Shown: piece after piece, positions 26,116 to 36,978 of the stretch
Numbering within the stretch: the first letter of the stretch is position 1
Layout: every line of letters begins with the position of its first letter
Source: Mycolicibacterium lutetiense
GTDB lineage: Bacteria > Actinomycetota > Actinomycetes > Mycobacteriales > Mycobacteriaceae
DNA length: 64,000 nucleotides
NCBI RefSeq assembly: GCF_017876775.1
Contig: NZ_JAGIOP010000002.1
Location: 2,046,001 to 2,110,000 of the forward strand
Direction of reading: 5' to 3'
Notes under the pieces: model-generated
What the model was told of the DNA's origin: nothing
The model's database searches: none
Seen by the model: the letters and a program-made list of their open reading frames with translations, nothing else
Position numbers and translations under genes: made by a program

Positions 26116-28491
26116 TCAGTCCTTGGCGAATGCCACGGCAAGTTTGCGCTCGAGGTCCTGATACGGCTCACCGGACAGGTCGACGGTGACGTGCCCGATG
26201 GTGCCGCCGGTGAAGGCGAACGGTGCCCGGTATTGCTGTGACACCGCCGATCCGGTGTTGCGGCCGACGCAGATGCCACCCCCGGCGAGCGCGAACATGC
26301 CGGGGTGGGTTTGCATCCCGGCCAACTCGGCCACCGCGTCGTCGTCGACGTACAAGGTGGTGTCCCCCACCGGGGTGTGGCTGCCTTCGACGGTGCCGGT
26401 CCGCTCGTATTGCACGCCGAAGATATGCCGCCCCAACGGGATCGGGTCGGGTGAGACCAGCGACTGCTCCTGCTCGCCCAGGAAGTTGTAGACGTAGTGC
26501 AGCCGCCCGTCGGCGATGAACAGCACGTGACCGCCGTGCGCACCGCCCTGCTTGAACAACACGCCGTGCGCGTCGGCCCCGTCCACGGTGACATCAGCGA
26601 GCACCGTGAACGACTGCCCGCGCAGTTCGGCCGCCGCGCCGAGACCGACCTCGGCGGTGTGCGGGTAGTAGGTGTAGCTGGACCGTTCACCGGCCAGGTA
26701 CGGCCGCCACCGGCTCATGGTCTCGAGGAGGTTGAGATCGGCCAGTGGCAACCCGTTGTACTTGTCGGCCTCGCTGAACCACAACGCGATGAGCTCGGCG
26801 AGTTTCTCCGGCTGTTCGTCGGCCAGATCGTGGCACTGGCTGCGGTCGGCCTCGATGTGGAACAGCTCCCAGCGGTCGGCGTCGAAGTGGGACCAGCCCG
26901 ACGGGGTGGCGGCGTGCACGGTGTTGGCAAACCAGCCTCTGTGCCAGATGCCGCGGGTACCGAGCATCGTGTAGAACTGAGTTTCTTTCCCTGTGGGTGC
27001 GTCCGGATCATCTAGCGCCACTTTGAAACTCACTCCGTCGAGCGGCTTCTGCGGAACCCCGCGCACGCTCGCCGGCGGGGTGATATCGAGCAGGTCGTAG
27101 ATGGTCGGGGTGATGTCGCAGACGTTGATGTAGTTGTCGCGTACCGCGCCGTGGGCGCCGATACCGTTGGGCCAGGAGATGATTGCGGTGTCAGCGATTC
27201 CACCCTCATGAGAGGCGTAGCGCTTGAACAGCTTGTAGGGGGTGTTGAACGCCATCGCCCAGCCGATCGGGTAATGGTTGTAGGTCTCGGGCGACCCGAG
27301 CCGGTCGATGAACCTGAGCCCTTCCTCGGCGGTGTCGATGTAGCCGTTGAAGAACTTGGTCTCGTTGACCGAGCCGTTCGGCCCGCCCTCGCCGCTGGCC
27401 CCGTTGTCGGAGATCACCACGATGATCGTGTTGTCGAGTTGCCCCGTCTCCTCCAGAAAGTCCAGCACCCGGCCGATCTGAGCGTCGGTGTACGTCAGGA
27501 ACCCGGCGAACACCTCGGCCATCCGGGCGAACAACCGCTTCTCGTCGTCACTCAAGCTGTCCCACGGCCGCACGGTGTCCTGGGCAGGCCAGGGTTCACC
27601 GTTGGGTCCAGTCACATCGGCATACGGGTTGACCGGTGACAGTTCGGTGTCGGGCGGCACGATGCCCAGCCGCTTCTGGTTCGCCAGCACGATGTCGCGG
27701 TAGGCCTCATAGCCCATGTCGAACCGGCCGGCATAGCGGTCGGCCCATTCCTTGAACACGTGGTGCGGGGCGTGGCCGGCGCCTGGGCACAGGTAGGTGA
27801 ACCACGGTTTGTCCGGGGCGATCACCTTGGCGTCCCGGATGAACTCGATGGTCTTGTCAGCCAGGTCCTGCGACAGGTGGTAGCCCTCCTCGGGGGTGGC
27901 CGGCGGATCGACCGGATGGTTGTCGTACATCAGGTCGGGGTACCACTGATCGGTCTCGCCGCCCATGAATCCGTAGAACCGCTCGAATCCACGTGAACAC
28001 GGCCAATGCCGTTTGGTGGCAGCAAGGTTCGACTCTTCCAACGGCGTCAGGTGCCACTTGCCCACGCAGTAGGTGTTGTAGCCGTTCTCGGCGAGCACCT
28101 CCGGCAGCAGGGCGGTCTCGAAAGGAATTCGCCCGTTGCAGTTGGGGAATCCGTCGGTGAACTCCTCGATGGTGGCCATACCGACCGTGGTGGCGTTACG
28201 GCCGGTGAGAAGTGCGGCCCGCGTGGGTGAGCACAACGCGGTGGTATGGAACTGCGACAACCGGACGCCGCGTTCGGCGATGCGGCTCATCGCGGGCATG
28301 GCCACCAAGCCACCGAAACAGTCCCAGGTGGCGATGCCGGTGTCATCCCACACCAGGTACAGGACGTTCGGGGCATCCTCGACCGCGGTCGGTGCCGCAT
28401 ACGGCCCCCAGTCCGGTTCGGAATCCCGGACATCCAATTCGATCTTGCCGTTGAACGCTGAGTTGACCGCTGAATTGAAAACGGTAGCCAT
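26116..28491 (-). CDS. atsA: Type I (formylglycine) arylsulfatase, AtsA-like
   Basis: The product is 791 aa. The sulfatase signature C87-S-P-T-R91 carries the Cys that becomes formylglycine. The metal-binding D49-D50 (VWDDTG) and a later ISDNGASGEGG segment complete the alkaline-phosphatase-like active site. The extra C-terminal region (about 620-791) is beta-rich and looks like a concanavalin/LamG-type domain. No signal peptide is visible (MATVFNSAVNSAFNG), so a cytoplasmic location is likely, as proposed for M. tuberculosis AtsA (Rv0711). It heads the operon atsA-lipoprotein-FGE. Substrates are sulfate esters of unknown identity. Confidence 0.92.
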   Translation of the reverse strand: MATVFNSAVNSAFNGKIELDVRDSEPDWGPYAAPTAVEDAPNVLYLVWDDTGIATWDCFGGLVAMPAMSRIAERGVRLSQFHTTALCSPTRAALLTGRNATTVGMATIEEFTDGFPNCNGRIPFETALLPEVLAENGYNTYCVGKWHLTPLEESNLAATKRHWPCSRGFERFYGFMGGETDQWYPDLMYDNHPVDPPATPEEGYHLSQDLADKTIEFIRDAKVIAPDKPWFTYLCPGAGHAPHHVFKEWADRYAGRFDMGYEAYRDIVLANQKRLGIVPPDTELSPVNPYADVTGPNGEPWPAQDTVRPWDSLSDDEKRLFARMAEVFAGFLTYTDAQIGRVLDFLEETGQLDNTIIVVISDNGASGEGGPNGSVNETKFFNGYIDTAEEGLRFIDRLGSPETYNHYPIGWAMAFNTPYKLFKRYASHEGGIADTAIISWPNGIGAHGAVRDNYINVCDITPTIYDLLDITPPASVRGVPQKPLDGVSFKVALDDPDAPTGKETQFYTMLGTRGIWHRGWFANTVHAATPSGWSHFDADRWELFHIEADRSQCHDLADEQPEKLAELIALWFSEADKYNGLPLADLNLLETMSRWRPYLAGERSSYTYYPHTAEVGLGAAAELRGQSFTVLADVTVDGADAHGVLFKQGGAHGGHVLFIADGRLHYVYNFLGEQEQSLVSPDPIPLGRHIFGVQYERTGTVEGSHTPVGDTTLYVDDDAVAELAGMQTHPGMFALAGGGICVGRNTGSAVSQQYRAPFAFTGGTIGHVTVDLSGEPYQDLERKLAVAFAKD

Positions 28492-28607
28492 GGCGACCTC
28501 ACTCCGGTTGGCGATTCGGCACCGCTAGCACTGGTCGCGCAGAGATTACACCTGCTCGCTGGTGTTTATCGGGGAAACTGACGGAGCTGCCCAGCTGCCG
28601 ACCCGCG

Positions 28608-29324
28608 TCACGAATTCAGTCGCGCGGCAATGCCGTCGAGCAGGAGATTGAGGGCCGATTCAAACCCACTGCCCCGCATCGACTCGTCGAGCAGACGGCT
28701 GGTGGCGGCAATGTTGGGGTGCGTCTCGGCGGGTAGCCGGGCGTACGTGTCGCGCCACGTGTCGTCGTCGTGGGCTTGATGTTCGGCGGGCAGCGCTTCG
28801 AAGGCGGCATCGAGCGCGGCGAACCCGAGCATCTGGTCGATGAAGGCGTGATACACGTCGACGGCTTCGCGCTCGGGAAATCCGGCCGTCCGCAGCAGCC
28901 CCAGAACCGTTTCGATGACCTGGATCTCGTGGGGCCCTCCGGTCACCCGGCTCGCGGCCAGCACCCCGGCCTGCGGGTGTTCGACATAGACGCGGTGCAC
29001 CCGCACGCCGAGTTCCCGCATGTCTTCCCGCCACCGACCGGTCGGTTCCCACCCCTCGACCACGCGCCGCAGCAGCTCGTCGGTGATGGCGAGCACCACG
29101 TCCTCAATGCCGCGGAAGTAGCGGTACAGAGCGGTCGGGTCAGCGCCGAGGGCGGTGCCGAGTCGCCGGACCGTCAGGCCCGTCGCGCCGTGGTGCCGCA
29201 GCACGCGCAGTGCACCCTCGACGATGAGCTCCTCGGACAGGACCACGCCCTGTTTGGTCTGCCGCCGGCGTCGCCGTGGCGACTCGGATTTCAACGTTCG
29301 GCCCATCCGCACTGCCTCCGGCAC
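28608..29324 (-). CDS. TetR-family transcriptional regulator
   Basis: The product is 238 aa. A very basic N-terminal arm (SPRRRRRQTKQG) precedes the TetR helix-turn-helix (TGLTVRRLGTALGADPTALYRYFRG, about 48-72), which is well conserved. The ligand domain contains VHRVYVEHPQAGVLAASRVTGG. It lies 58 bp after the FAD oxidoreductase and 116 bp before atsA on the same strand, so it could regulate either or both. An alternative start is the Met at residue 7. Confidence 0.88.
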   Translation of the reverse strand: MPEAVRMGRTLKSESPRRRRRQTKQGVVLSEELIVEGALRVLRHHGATGLTVRRLGTALGADPTALYRYFRGIEDVVLAITDELLRRVVEGWEPTGRWREDMRELGVRVHRVYVEHPQAGVLAASRVTGGPHEIQVIETVLGLLRTAGFPEREAVDVYHAFIDQMLGFAALDAAFEALPAEHQAHDDDTWRDTYARLPAETHPNIAATSRLLDESMRGSGFESALNLLLDGIAARLNS

Positions 29325-29382
29325 TCATGTCACCGCCCTTGCCCCATTGTGCGGCGTTGCAGCGCCTCGGCGCACCGGAACC

Positions 29383-30807
29383 CTATGAGTCGAACCCCAG
29401 CCCGACCGCGTCGAGCGCCTTCAACAGGACGTTACGACGCCCCTGCCGATGGTCGGCGCGGTCGAGTGACCAGCGGGTGGCCTGAATTCCGGCCGAGGCC
29501 AACGGCTCTGGCGGGAACGGCAGCGGCATCGACTTGACCATCTGGAGTTCGGTCCGCGCCGTCGGCGTACCCGAGAAGCTGTCGAGCATGACCTCGGCGG
29601 CGAAACGGGTGGCTGCCACGCCCAGGCCGGTGAACCCCGCGGCGTATCCCACCCGGCCTCCACACGCCGACCCGAAGAAGGCGCAGAATCGCGTCGAGGT
29701 GTCGATCATGCCCGCCCAACGATGGCTGAACCCGACGTCCTCCAGTTGTGGGAACGTGGTGAAGAAATGGCCGGCCAGCCGACGATAGGTGACATCGCGG
29801 TCTTCGTATCGAGGCCGGATCCGGCCGCCGAAGTGATACACGGCGTCGTACCCGCCCCACAGGATGCGGTTGTCCTTGGACAACCGGTAGTAGTGGAACT
29901 GATTCGACATGTCACTGATGCCCTGCCGGTGACCCCAGCCGATGTCGGCCAACTGGGCATCGGTGAGCGGTTCGGTCATCAACGCATAGTCGTAGACCGG
30001 GACCGTGTGGTACCGGTAGCGCTTCAACAGCGACGGGAAACCGTTGGTGGCCAGTATCACTCGGTCGCTTCGCAGCGACGCGCGTTCGGTGCGCACGGTC
30101 AACCGCCCGCCTCGGCGGTCGGGCCCGACACCGAGCACCTTGCTGTGTTCGTAGATGTCCACACCGAGTTCAACTGCCGCACGGGCGAGTTCGTTGACGA
30201 GCTTGGCGGGATGCACGAGTGCCGCACTGTCCTTTGCCCACCTGCCGGCCAGGTAGGTGGGCGAATCGACCTCCGCCCGGATGGCCTGCCGATCTAGATA
30301 CAGATGTCCCGGCCGCGGCGGGGCGGCCGCCAGTTCGTCGGCCTGATAGGGCTCGAGCGCGACCGCGATGGTGCCGGTCCGTTCGAAATCACAATCGAGA
30401 CCCAGTGCACCGACGGTCTTCTCGATGGCGTCGAGGTTCTCCATCCCCAACCGGTCGAGGGCGTCGATCTCATCGGGCCAGCGGTTGCGTCCGTTCTCCT
30501 CACCGTGGGTGAGCGAGGCTTCGACGAAACCGCCGTTGCGGCCCGAGGCCGCCCATCCGAGCGTCTGCCCCTCGAGCAGTGCCACCCGCATGCCCGGGTC
30601 ACGCTGCTTGGCCAGCAGGGCCGACCAGAGACCCGTGTACCCGCCGCCGACCACCACCAGGTCGTACTGCGACGAGGCCCGGGTCAGCGCCGGATGGCGG
30701 GGCTGAGCCGGCACATCGTCGAGCCAGAACGGCCGCAGGACGGTGGTAGCCAACGAACGCTCAATGAGGCTGTCGGCGGGAACGCTTCGTTCGAAAACAG
30801 TGTGCAC
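29383..30807 (-). CDS. FAD-dependent oxidoreductase, DAO/glycine oxidase family
   Basis: The product is 474 aa. A dinucleotide-binding motif (VVVGGGYTGLWSALLAKQ, near 50-67) is followed by the DAO-family pattern GRNGGFVEASLTHG, HPAKLVNELARAAVELG and the C-terminal GYAAGFTGLGVAATRFAAEVM. This is closest to gamma-glutamylputrescine oxidase/sarcosine oxidase-like amine oxidases that release aldehyde, amine and H2O2. The substrate is uncertain. It lies 79 bp after the alkylsulfatase gene and 58 bp before the TetR gene. The protein is probably cytoplasmic (no signal). Confidence 0.87.
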   Translation of the reverse strand: MHTVFERSVPADSLIERSLATTVLRPFWLDDVPAQPRHPALTRASSQYDLVVVGGGYTGLWSALLAKQRDPGMRVALLEGQTLGWAASGRNGGFVEASLTHGEENGRNRWPDEIDALDRLGMENLDAIEKTVGALGLDCDFERTGTIAVALEPYQADELAAAPPRPGHLYLDRQAIRAEVDSPTYLAGRWAKDSAALVHPAKLVNELARAAVELGVDIYEHSKVLGVGPDRRGGRLTVRTERASLRSDRVILATNGFPSLLKRYRYHTVPVYDYALMTEPLTDAQLADIGWGHRQGISDMSNQFHYYRLSKDNRILWGGYDAVYHFGGRIRPRYEDRDVTYRRLAGHFFTTFPQLEDVGFSHRWAGMIDTSTRFCAFFGSACGGRVGYAAGFTGLGVAATRFAAEVMLDSFSGTPTARTELQMVKSMPLPFPPEPLASAGIQATRWSLDRADHRQGRRNVLLKALDAVGLGFDS

Positions 30808-30886
30808 GGGTTTCTTCTCGGGTGGCGGTGTACCACCTAAGTAAGACTGACCCGCAGCACTAGCTCAAGGGTGTTGACGTAAGGCC

Positions 30887-32977
30887 CTACGGCGTGACGA
30901 TGTTGAACCAGAACGGGAAGGTGTCCATCAGTCCGATGAACTCGCTGACCGAATCCCGGTTTCCGTCGACGGCGACTTTCTTCTGATCGATGCCGTCATC
31001 GAGCTTCAGCTTCCCCAACTGGATCTGGTTCATCGTCTCTTTGGACAGCGTGAGGCTCGCATTGGCATCGCCGATCTTGCCTGGTGCGTAGTTCAGCACG
31101 CCGTTCTCGACGAACAGGGTGTAGTCCTGCTTCAGGTCGTCGAACGTGACGTTGAGCTTGATGTTCTTGCCCGCCGCCTTCGGTCCGTTCAACCGCACCC
31201 CGAGGTAGTCGAACATCATCTCGGGCGGCATGGCCTCGATGGTGTCGGGGCTCGCGGTATCTGTGCCACCGGCAGTCGGCACCCCGTTGCGGAGCTCGTA
31301 GGCGCCCTGCAGATACACCGAGCGCCACGGGCCGGACTCGGCCTGATAGCCCATCTGCTCGTAACTGTCGGCCAGCAGGTTCTTTCCGTTCGCACTGTCC
31401 GGATTGGCAAACACCACCTGCTTGAGCACCATGGCGGTCCAGCGGTAGTTGCCGTTGTCGAAATCCTTCTGAGCCTTCTCCAGAATCGCATCTTCACCAC
31501 CCATGTACTCGACGTACTTCTTGGCCGCGTCCACCGGCGGCAGGTCGTCGAGGTCGGACGGATTGCCGTCGTACCAGCCCATGTAACGCTGGTACACCGC
31601 ACGTGAGTTGTGCTTGAGGGTGCCGTAATAACCACGGTCGGGCCAGTACGTGTTGATTTCGGGCGGGAACTGAATCTCTTCCGCGATCTCCGAACCCACC
31701 AGACCCTGATTCATCATGCGCACCGACTGGTCGTGCATGTACTTGTACATGTCACGCTGCTTCTTCCAGTAGTCGATGATGTTGGCATTGCCCCACTTCG
31801 GCCAGTGGTGGCTCTGGAACTTGACCTCGGTGTTGGGCCCGTACGTCCGGATCGTTTCGTTGAGGAAGCTGGCCCACTTCAGCGCGTCACGCACCTGCGC
31901 CCCGCGCAACGTCAGCAGGTTGTGCATGGTGTTGGTGGTGTTCTCGGCCATCCACATGGCTTTGAACTGCGGGAAGAACGTGTTCATCTCGGTCGGCGCC
32001 TCGGTGCCCGGAGTCATCTGGAACTCCATGTCGACACCGTCGACGGTCATCTTGGTTCCGGTCGTGCTGATGATGTCGGTCGGAATGATCAGCGTCGGCA
32101 CCCCGGTAGACACCGTCTGCCCCAGACCACCATTGACGCCACCCTCCGCGTTTCGGGGCAGCAGGGCGCCGTACATATAGATCGCGCGCCGCGACATCGC
32201 GTTGCCGGCGATGACATTCTCGTTCACCGCATCCTCGACGAAGGCTTGCGGCGCGATGATTTTCACCTTGCCGGAGTCGACGTCAGCCTGGTTCACGAGG
32301 CCGCGCACACCACCGTAGTGGTCGACATGCGAGTGGCTGTGGACCACGGCGACAATCGGGCGATTCCCAAGCTTCGTGTTCGCCAGATCCAATGCGGCCT
32401 TGGCGGTCTCGGGCGAGATCGCCGTGTCGATCACGACCCAGCCGGTGTCACCCTTGATGAAGGTCACGTTCGACAGGTCGTAGCCGCGCACCTGGTAGAT
32501 CCGATCAGGCACGACCTCGAACAGGCCGTACTCCATACACAGCTGGGCATTACGCCACAGGCTGGGATTGACGGTCTCCGGGGCCGGCTTGTCGTCGGCA
32601 ATGTAGGTCTTGTATTCCTCAAGGTCCCACACGACATTGCCATTCGCGTCCTTGATCGTCAGTGTCTCCGGACGTTCGATCAGCCCCCGCTTGGCGTCTT
32701 CGAAATCAGCCTTGTCGTTGAACGGGAGCGTATCGAGTAGCTTCTGATTGGCTGCCTTGGTCGCGTCGGTCGCGCCTTTGACGCTGTTGTCGGTCTTCAC
32801 TCCGCCACTGCCGCCGGCTGATCCGCCGGAGTCGCTGTCACAGCCGGCCAGCAGCGTGGACACGGCCACGGTGCCGACACCGGCGACAGCCAGGCCCCCC
32901 AGCAGCTTGCGCCGCGGCAACTGCGCACGGACTTCGTTGTTCTCACCGGCACTTTGCGACTTCGAATCGGGATCCAT
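30887..32977 (-). CDS. Exported MBL-fold alkyl/aryl-sulfatase (SdsA1/BDS1-like)
   Basis: The product is 696 aa. The N-terminus has a Tat-like RR (PRRKLLGG) followed by a hydrophobic stretch and lipobox LLAGC (Cys46), so it is probably a surface lipoprotein. The metallo-beta-lactamase zinc motif is H215-x-H217-x-D219-H220. A dimerisation domain and a C-terminal SCP2-like domain (about 570-690) follow, as in alkylsulfatases that cleave SDS-type sulfate esters. It has no sequence relation to atsA. The ATG at 32977 has no Shine-Dalgarno; a CATAAT box 8 bp upstream suggests a leaderless mRNA. Confidence 0.9.
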   Translation of the reverse strand: MDPDSKSQSAGENNEVRAQLPRRKLLGGLAVAGVGTVAVSTLLAGCDSDSGGSAGGSGGVKTDNSVKGATDATKAANQKLLDTLPFNDKADFEDAKRGLIERPETLTIKDANGNVVWDLEEYKTYIADDKPAPETVNPSLWRNAQLCMEYGLFEVVPDRIYQVRGYDLSNVTFIKGDTGWVVIDTAISPETAKAALDLANTKLGNRPIVAVVHSHSHVDHYGGVRGLVNQADVDSGKVKIIAPQAFVEDAVNENVIAGNAMSRRAIYMYGALLPRNAEGGVNGGLGQTVSTGVPTLIIPTDIISTTGTKMTVDGVDMEFQMTPGTEAPTEMNTFFPQFKAMWMAENTTNTMHNLLTLRGAQVRDALKWASFLNETIRTYGPNTEVKFQSHHWPKWGNANIIDYWKKQRDMYKYMHDQSVRMMNQGLVGSEIAEEIQFPPEINTYWPDRGYYGTLKHNSRAVYQRYMGWYDGNPSDLDDLPPVDAAKKYVEYMGGEDAILEKAQKDFDNGNYRWTAMVLKQVVFANPDSANGKNLLADSYEQMGYQAESGPWRSVYLQGAYELRNGVPTAGGTDTASPDTIEAMPPEMMFDYLGVRLNGPKAAGKNIKLNVTFDDLKQDYTLFVENGVLNYAPGKIGDANASLTLSKETMNQIQLGKLKLDDGIDQKKVAVDGNRDSVSEFIGLMDTFPFWFNIVTP

Positions 32978-32978
32978 G

Positions 32979-33000
32979 CGAGCAAATTATGCTGCTCGCC
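32979..33000. promoter_or_regulatory. Palindrome overlapping the alkylsulfatase promoter
   Basis: GCGAGCA, 8 bp, TGCTCGC: 7-bp perfect arms immediately upstream of the alkylsulfatase ATG. The centre contains a CATAAT -10-like box (read on the minus strand), so a protein bound here would block transcription. Half-sites GCGAGCA/TGCTCGC also occur in the ribosomal terminator 200 bp away, so the motif may simply be common in this genome. Confidence 0.45.
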
Positions 33001-33191
33001 CAACCGCATCTGCAGGCGAATCGCCGGACCGATCCGACCCGTAGCTCCAGATCAGCGACTTCGCGGGAATTCGGGTCGCGCACAAAACAAATGGATATCG
33101 CGTTGCTGAAAACCGTGCAGCAAATCGTGAGGAGATCAGATGGATACGTTGATCGCACCATCTGTCTGGGTGACGGTGAATTGACCAGACC

Positions 33192-33253
33192 CGCGAGCAG
33201 ACACAAAAGTGCCCCAAACCCGAAGGTTTGGGGCACTTTTCAGTCTGCTCGCG
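33192..33253. terminator. Extended hairpin terminator of the S10 operon
   Basis: The core stem is AAAAGTGCCCCAAACC / GGTTTGGGGCACTTTT (33205-33220 and 33225-33240) with CGAA loop. After a 2-bp mismatch the stem continues as CGCGAGCAGAC (33192-33202) with GTCTGCTCGCG (33243-33253), giving 27 paired bases. It lies 9 bp after the rpsQ stop on the minus strand. The core would stop transcription in either direction. Confidence 0.9.
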
Positions 33254-33262
33254 CGGAGAAGG

Positions 33263-33559
33263 CTACTTGGCCTTCTCCAGCACCTCGACCAGCCGCCACC
33301 GCTTGGTGGCCGACGTCGGCCGGGTCTCCATCAACGAGACGCGGTCGCCGATACCGGCATCGCCGTTCTCGTCGTGCGCCTTGACCTTGGTGGTGGTCCG
33401 GATGATCTTGCCGTAGAGCGGGTGGCTCTTACGAGATTCCAGCTCGACCACGATGGTCTTCTGCATCTTGTCGCTCACCACGTAGCCGATGGCGGTCTTG
33501 CGACGGCCACGGGGCTTCTCGGTGGCCGGCGTGTGCTTGGGGCCTTTAGTCTCTGCCAT
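33263..33559 (-). CDS. rpsQ: 30S ribosomal protein S17
   Basis: The product is 98 aa with the OB-fold S17 pattern ([32 protein letters not shown]) and an N-terminal extension ([19 protein letters not shown]) common in mycobacteria. It is the last gene of the S10 operon. Its ATG overlaps the rpmC stop (TAATG). Confidence 0.97.
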   Translation of the reverse strand: MAETKGPKHTPATEKPRGRRKTAIGYVVSDKMQKTIVVELESRKSHPLYGKIIRTTTKVKAHDENGDAGIGDRVSLMETRPTSATKRWRLVEVLEKAK

Positions 33560-33792
33560 TACGAATCCTCACCAACGGGTCCGGAAGCCAGACCCAACTC
33601 ACGTTCACGCAGCACGGTGTAGACCCGTGCAATCTCCTGGCGCACGACGCGCAGCCGACGGTTGTTGGCCAGCTGACCGGTTGCCATCTGGAAGCGCAGG
33701 TTGAACAGCTCTTCCTTGGACTCGCGCAGCTTTGCCGTCAACTCGGTGTCGGACAGTTCACGCAGCTCACCAGGAGTAGTTCCCACTGCCAT
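33559..33792 (-). CDS. rpmC: 50S ribosomal protein L29
   Basis: The product is 77 aa from ATG at 33792, which overlaps the rplP stop (TGATG). The L29 two-helix pattern is [33 protein letters not shown], then [20 protein letters not shown]. The longer open frame upstream belongs to rplP in another frame. Confidence 0.96.
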   Translation of the reverse strand: MAVGTTPGELRELSDTELTAKLRESKEELFNLRFQMATGQLANNRRLRVVRQEIARVYTVLRERELGLASGPVGEDS

Positions 33793-34208
33793 CAGAACTG
33801 CTCCTCTCGACTCACGATGCGTGCCTTGATCGGCAGCTTGTGGATTGCGCGAGTCAGTGCTTCCTTGGCGATCTTCTCGTCGGGGTAGCTGATCTCGAAC
33901 AAAATGCGGCCCGGCTTGACGTTGGCAATCCACCACTCCGGCGAACCCTTACCGGAACCCATGCGGGTCTCGGCAGGCTTCTTGGTCAGCGGGCGGTCCG
34001 GGAAGATGTTGATCCAGACCTTGCCGCCACGCTTGATGTGCCGGTTGATGGCGATACGAGCGGACTCGATCTGCCGGTTGGTGATGTAGGCGTGGCCGAG
34101 GGCCTGGATGCCGTAGTCACCGAAGCTCACCGACGTGCCACCGCTGGCGATGCCGCGCTGGCGCGGGTGATGCTGCTTGCGGTGCTTGACCTTACGGGGA
34201 ATCAGCAT
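33792..34208 (-). CDS. rplP: 50S ribosomal protein L16
   Basis: The product is 138 aa. It starts [19 protein letters not shown] and carries the conserved [32 protein letters not shown] block near the peptidyl-transferase/A-site region. It is coupled to rpmC by overlapping stop and start, 3 bp after rpsC. Confidence 0.98.
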   Translation of the reverse strand: MLIPRKVKHRKQHHPRQRGIASGGTSVSFGDYGIQALGHAYITNRQIESARIAINRHIKRGGKVWINIFPDRPLTKKPAETRMGSGKGSPEWWIANVKPGRILFEISYPDEKIAKEALTRAIHKLPIKARIVSREEQF

Positions 34209-34211
34209 GGT

Positions 34212-35505
<1,294 letters not shown>

Positions 35506-35509
<4 letters not shown>

Positions 35510-35787
35510 CGCCGCTTGCTCTTCCGGTCGTCCTTGATGTGACCCTTGAAGGTGCGCGTCGGGGCGAATTCGCCCAACTTGTGCCCGACCATCGCCTCGG
35601 TGACGAACACCGGGACATGCTTGCGGCCGTCATGCACCGCAAAGGTATGCCCGATGAAGTCGGGGAGGATGGTCGACCGACGCGACCAGGTCTTGATGAC
35701 CTGCTTGGTGTTCTTGTCGTTCTGAACGTCGACCTTCTTGAGAAGATGGCCGTCGACGAACGGACCCTTTTTGAGACTACGAGGCAT
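35506..35787 (-). CDS. rpsS: 30S ribosomal protein S19
   Basis: The product is 93 aa: [19 protein letters not shown] at the start, and the signature [33 protein letters not shown]19 binds 16S rRNA in the head of the small subunit. It lies 21 bp after rplB. Confidence 0.98.
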
Positions 35788-35808
35788 CGCTCCTACTCCT
35801 TCCGCTGC

Positions 35809-36648
35809 CTAGCGCTTGTTCTTGCCGGTGCGCCGGCGACGGACGATGAGCTTGTCGCTCGGCTTGTTGGGCTTGCGGGTGCGGCCCTCAGGCTTACCCC
35901 ACGGGCTGACCGGATGGCGGCCACCAGAGGTCTTACCCTCACCACCACCATGCGGGTGGTCGACCGGGTTCATCACGACACCACGGACGGTCGGGCGCTT
36001 GCCCTTCCACCGCATACGGCCGGCCTTACCCCAGTTGATGTTGGCCTGCTCCTTGTTGCCGACCTCGCCGACGGTGGCGCGGCAGCGCACGTCGACGCGG
36101 CGGATTTCACCGGACGGCATACGCAGCGAGGCGTAGGTGCCTTCCTTACCCAGCAACTGGATGCTGACACCGGCAGAGCGGCCCATCTTGGCACCGCCAC
36201 CGGGCCGCAGCTCCACAGCGTGGATCACGGTACCGGCGGGGATGTTGCGCAGCGGCAGGCTGTTGCCCGGCTTGATGTCGGCGTTCGGCCCCTGCTCGAT
36301 CACGTCGCCCTGCTTCAGGCCCTGGGGCGCGATGATGTAGCGCTTCTCGCCGTCCAGGTAGTGAAGCAGCGCGATGTTCGCGGTGCGGTTGGGGTCGTAC
36401 TCGATGTGCGCAACCTTGGCGTTGACGCCGTCCTTGTCGTGGCGACGGAAGTCGATGACGCGGTAGGCACGCTTGTGGCCACCACCCTTGTGCCGGGTGG
36501 TGATCCGGCCGTGGGCGTTACGACCACCCTTGCCGTGCAGCGGGCGAATCAGCGATTTCTCCGGAGTCGAACGAGTGATCTCGGCGAAATCGGAGACGCT
36601 GGCACCGCGACGACCCGGAGTCGTCGGCTTGTACTTGCGAATTCCCAT
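35809..36648 (-). CDS. rplB: 50S ribosomal protein L2
   Basis: The product is 279 aa. It starts [18 protein letters not shown] and contains the peptidyl-transferase-associated block [23 protein letters not shown], including the conserved His. It is a primary 23S rRNA-binding protein. Gene order rplW-rplB-rpsS is standard. Confidence 0.99.
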   Translation of the reverse strand: MGIRKYKPTTPGRRGASVSDFAEITRSTPEKSLIRPLHGKGGRNAHGRITTRHKGGGHKRAYRVIDFRRHDKDGVNAKVAHIEYDPNRTANIALLHYLDGEKRYIIAPQGLKQGDVIEQGPNADIKPGNSLPLRNIPAGTVIHAVELRPGGGAKMGRSAGVSIQLLGKEGTYASLRMPSGEIRRVDVRCRATVGEVGNKEQANINWGKAGRMRWKGKRPTVRGVVMNPVDHPHGGGEGKTSGGRHPVSPWGKPEGRTRKPNKPSDKLIVRRRRTGKNKR

Positions 36649-36675
36649 ATCAGTTAAATCCTCTTAGTTCCCGGC

Positions 36676-36978
36676 TTACGCCGGGGCTCCGAACAGTTCG
36701 ATCGGCTTGCTGCCGGCGACCAGGGTGACGATGGCACGCTTGGTGTCCTTGCGCTTGCCGAAGCCCGAGCGGGTGCGCTTGCGCTTGCCCTGGCGGTTGG
36801 CGGTGTTCACCGAACTGACCTTGACGTCGAAGATCTTCTCAATGGCGATCTTGATCTGCGTCTTGTTCGAATCCGGGTGCACGACGAACGTGTACACGTT
36901 GTTCTCGATCAGCCCGTACGACTTCTCCGAGATGACCGGAGCCAGGATGATGTCGCGGGGGTCGGTCACGGTAGCCAT
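36676..36978 (-). CDS. rplW: 50S ribosomal protein L23
   Basis: The product is 100 aa. It contains [23 protein letters not shown] and the L23 signature with [17 protein letters not shown]. It lies at the tunnel exit, where trigger factor and SRP dock. Its start overlaps the rplD stop by one base. Confidence 0.98.
   Translation of the reverse strand: MATVTDPRDIILAPVISEKSYGLIENNVYTFVVHPDSNKTQIKIAIEKIFDVKVSSVNTANRQGKRKRTRSGFGKRKDTKRAIVTLVAGSKPIELFGAPA

Noticed and set aside
33003..33191. Possible small gene between the alkylsulfatase gene and the S10 terminator
   Set aside because: ATG codons are present, but the frames either run into the terminator hairpin or into antisense rpsQ, and no family or composition signal was seen.
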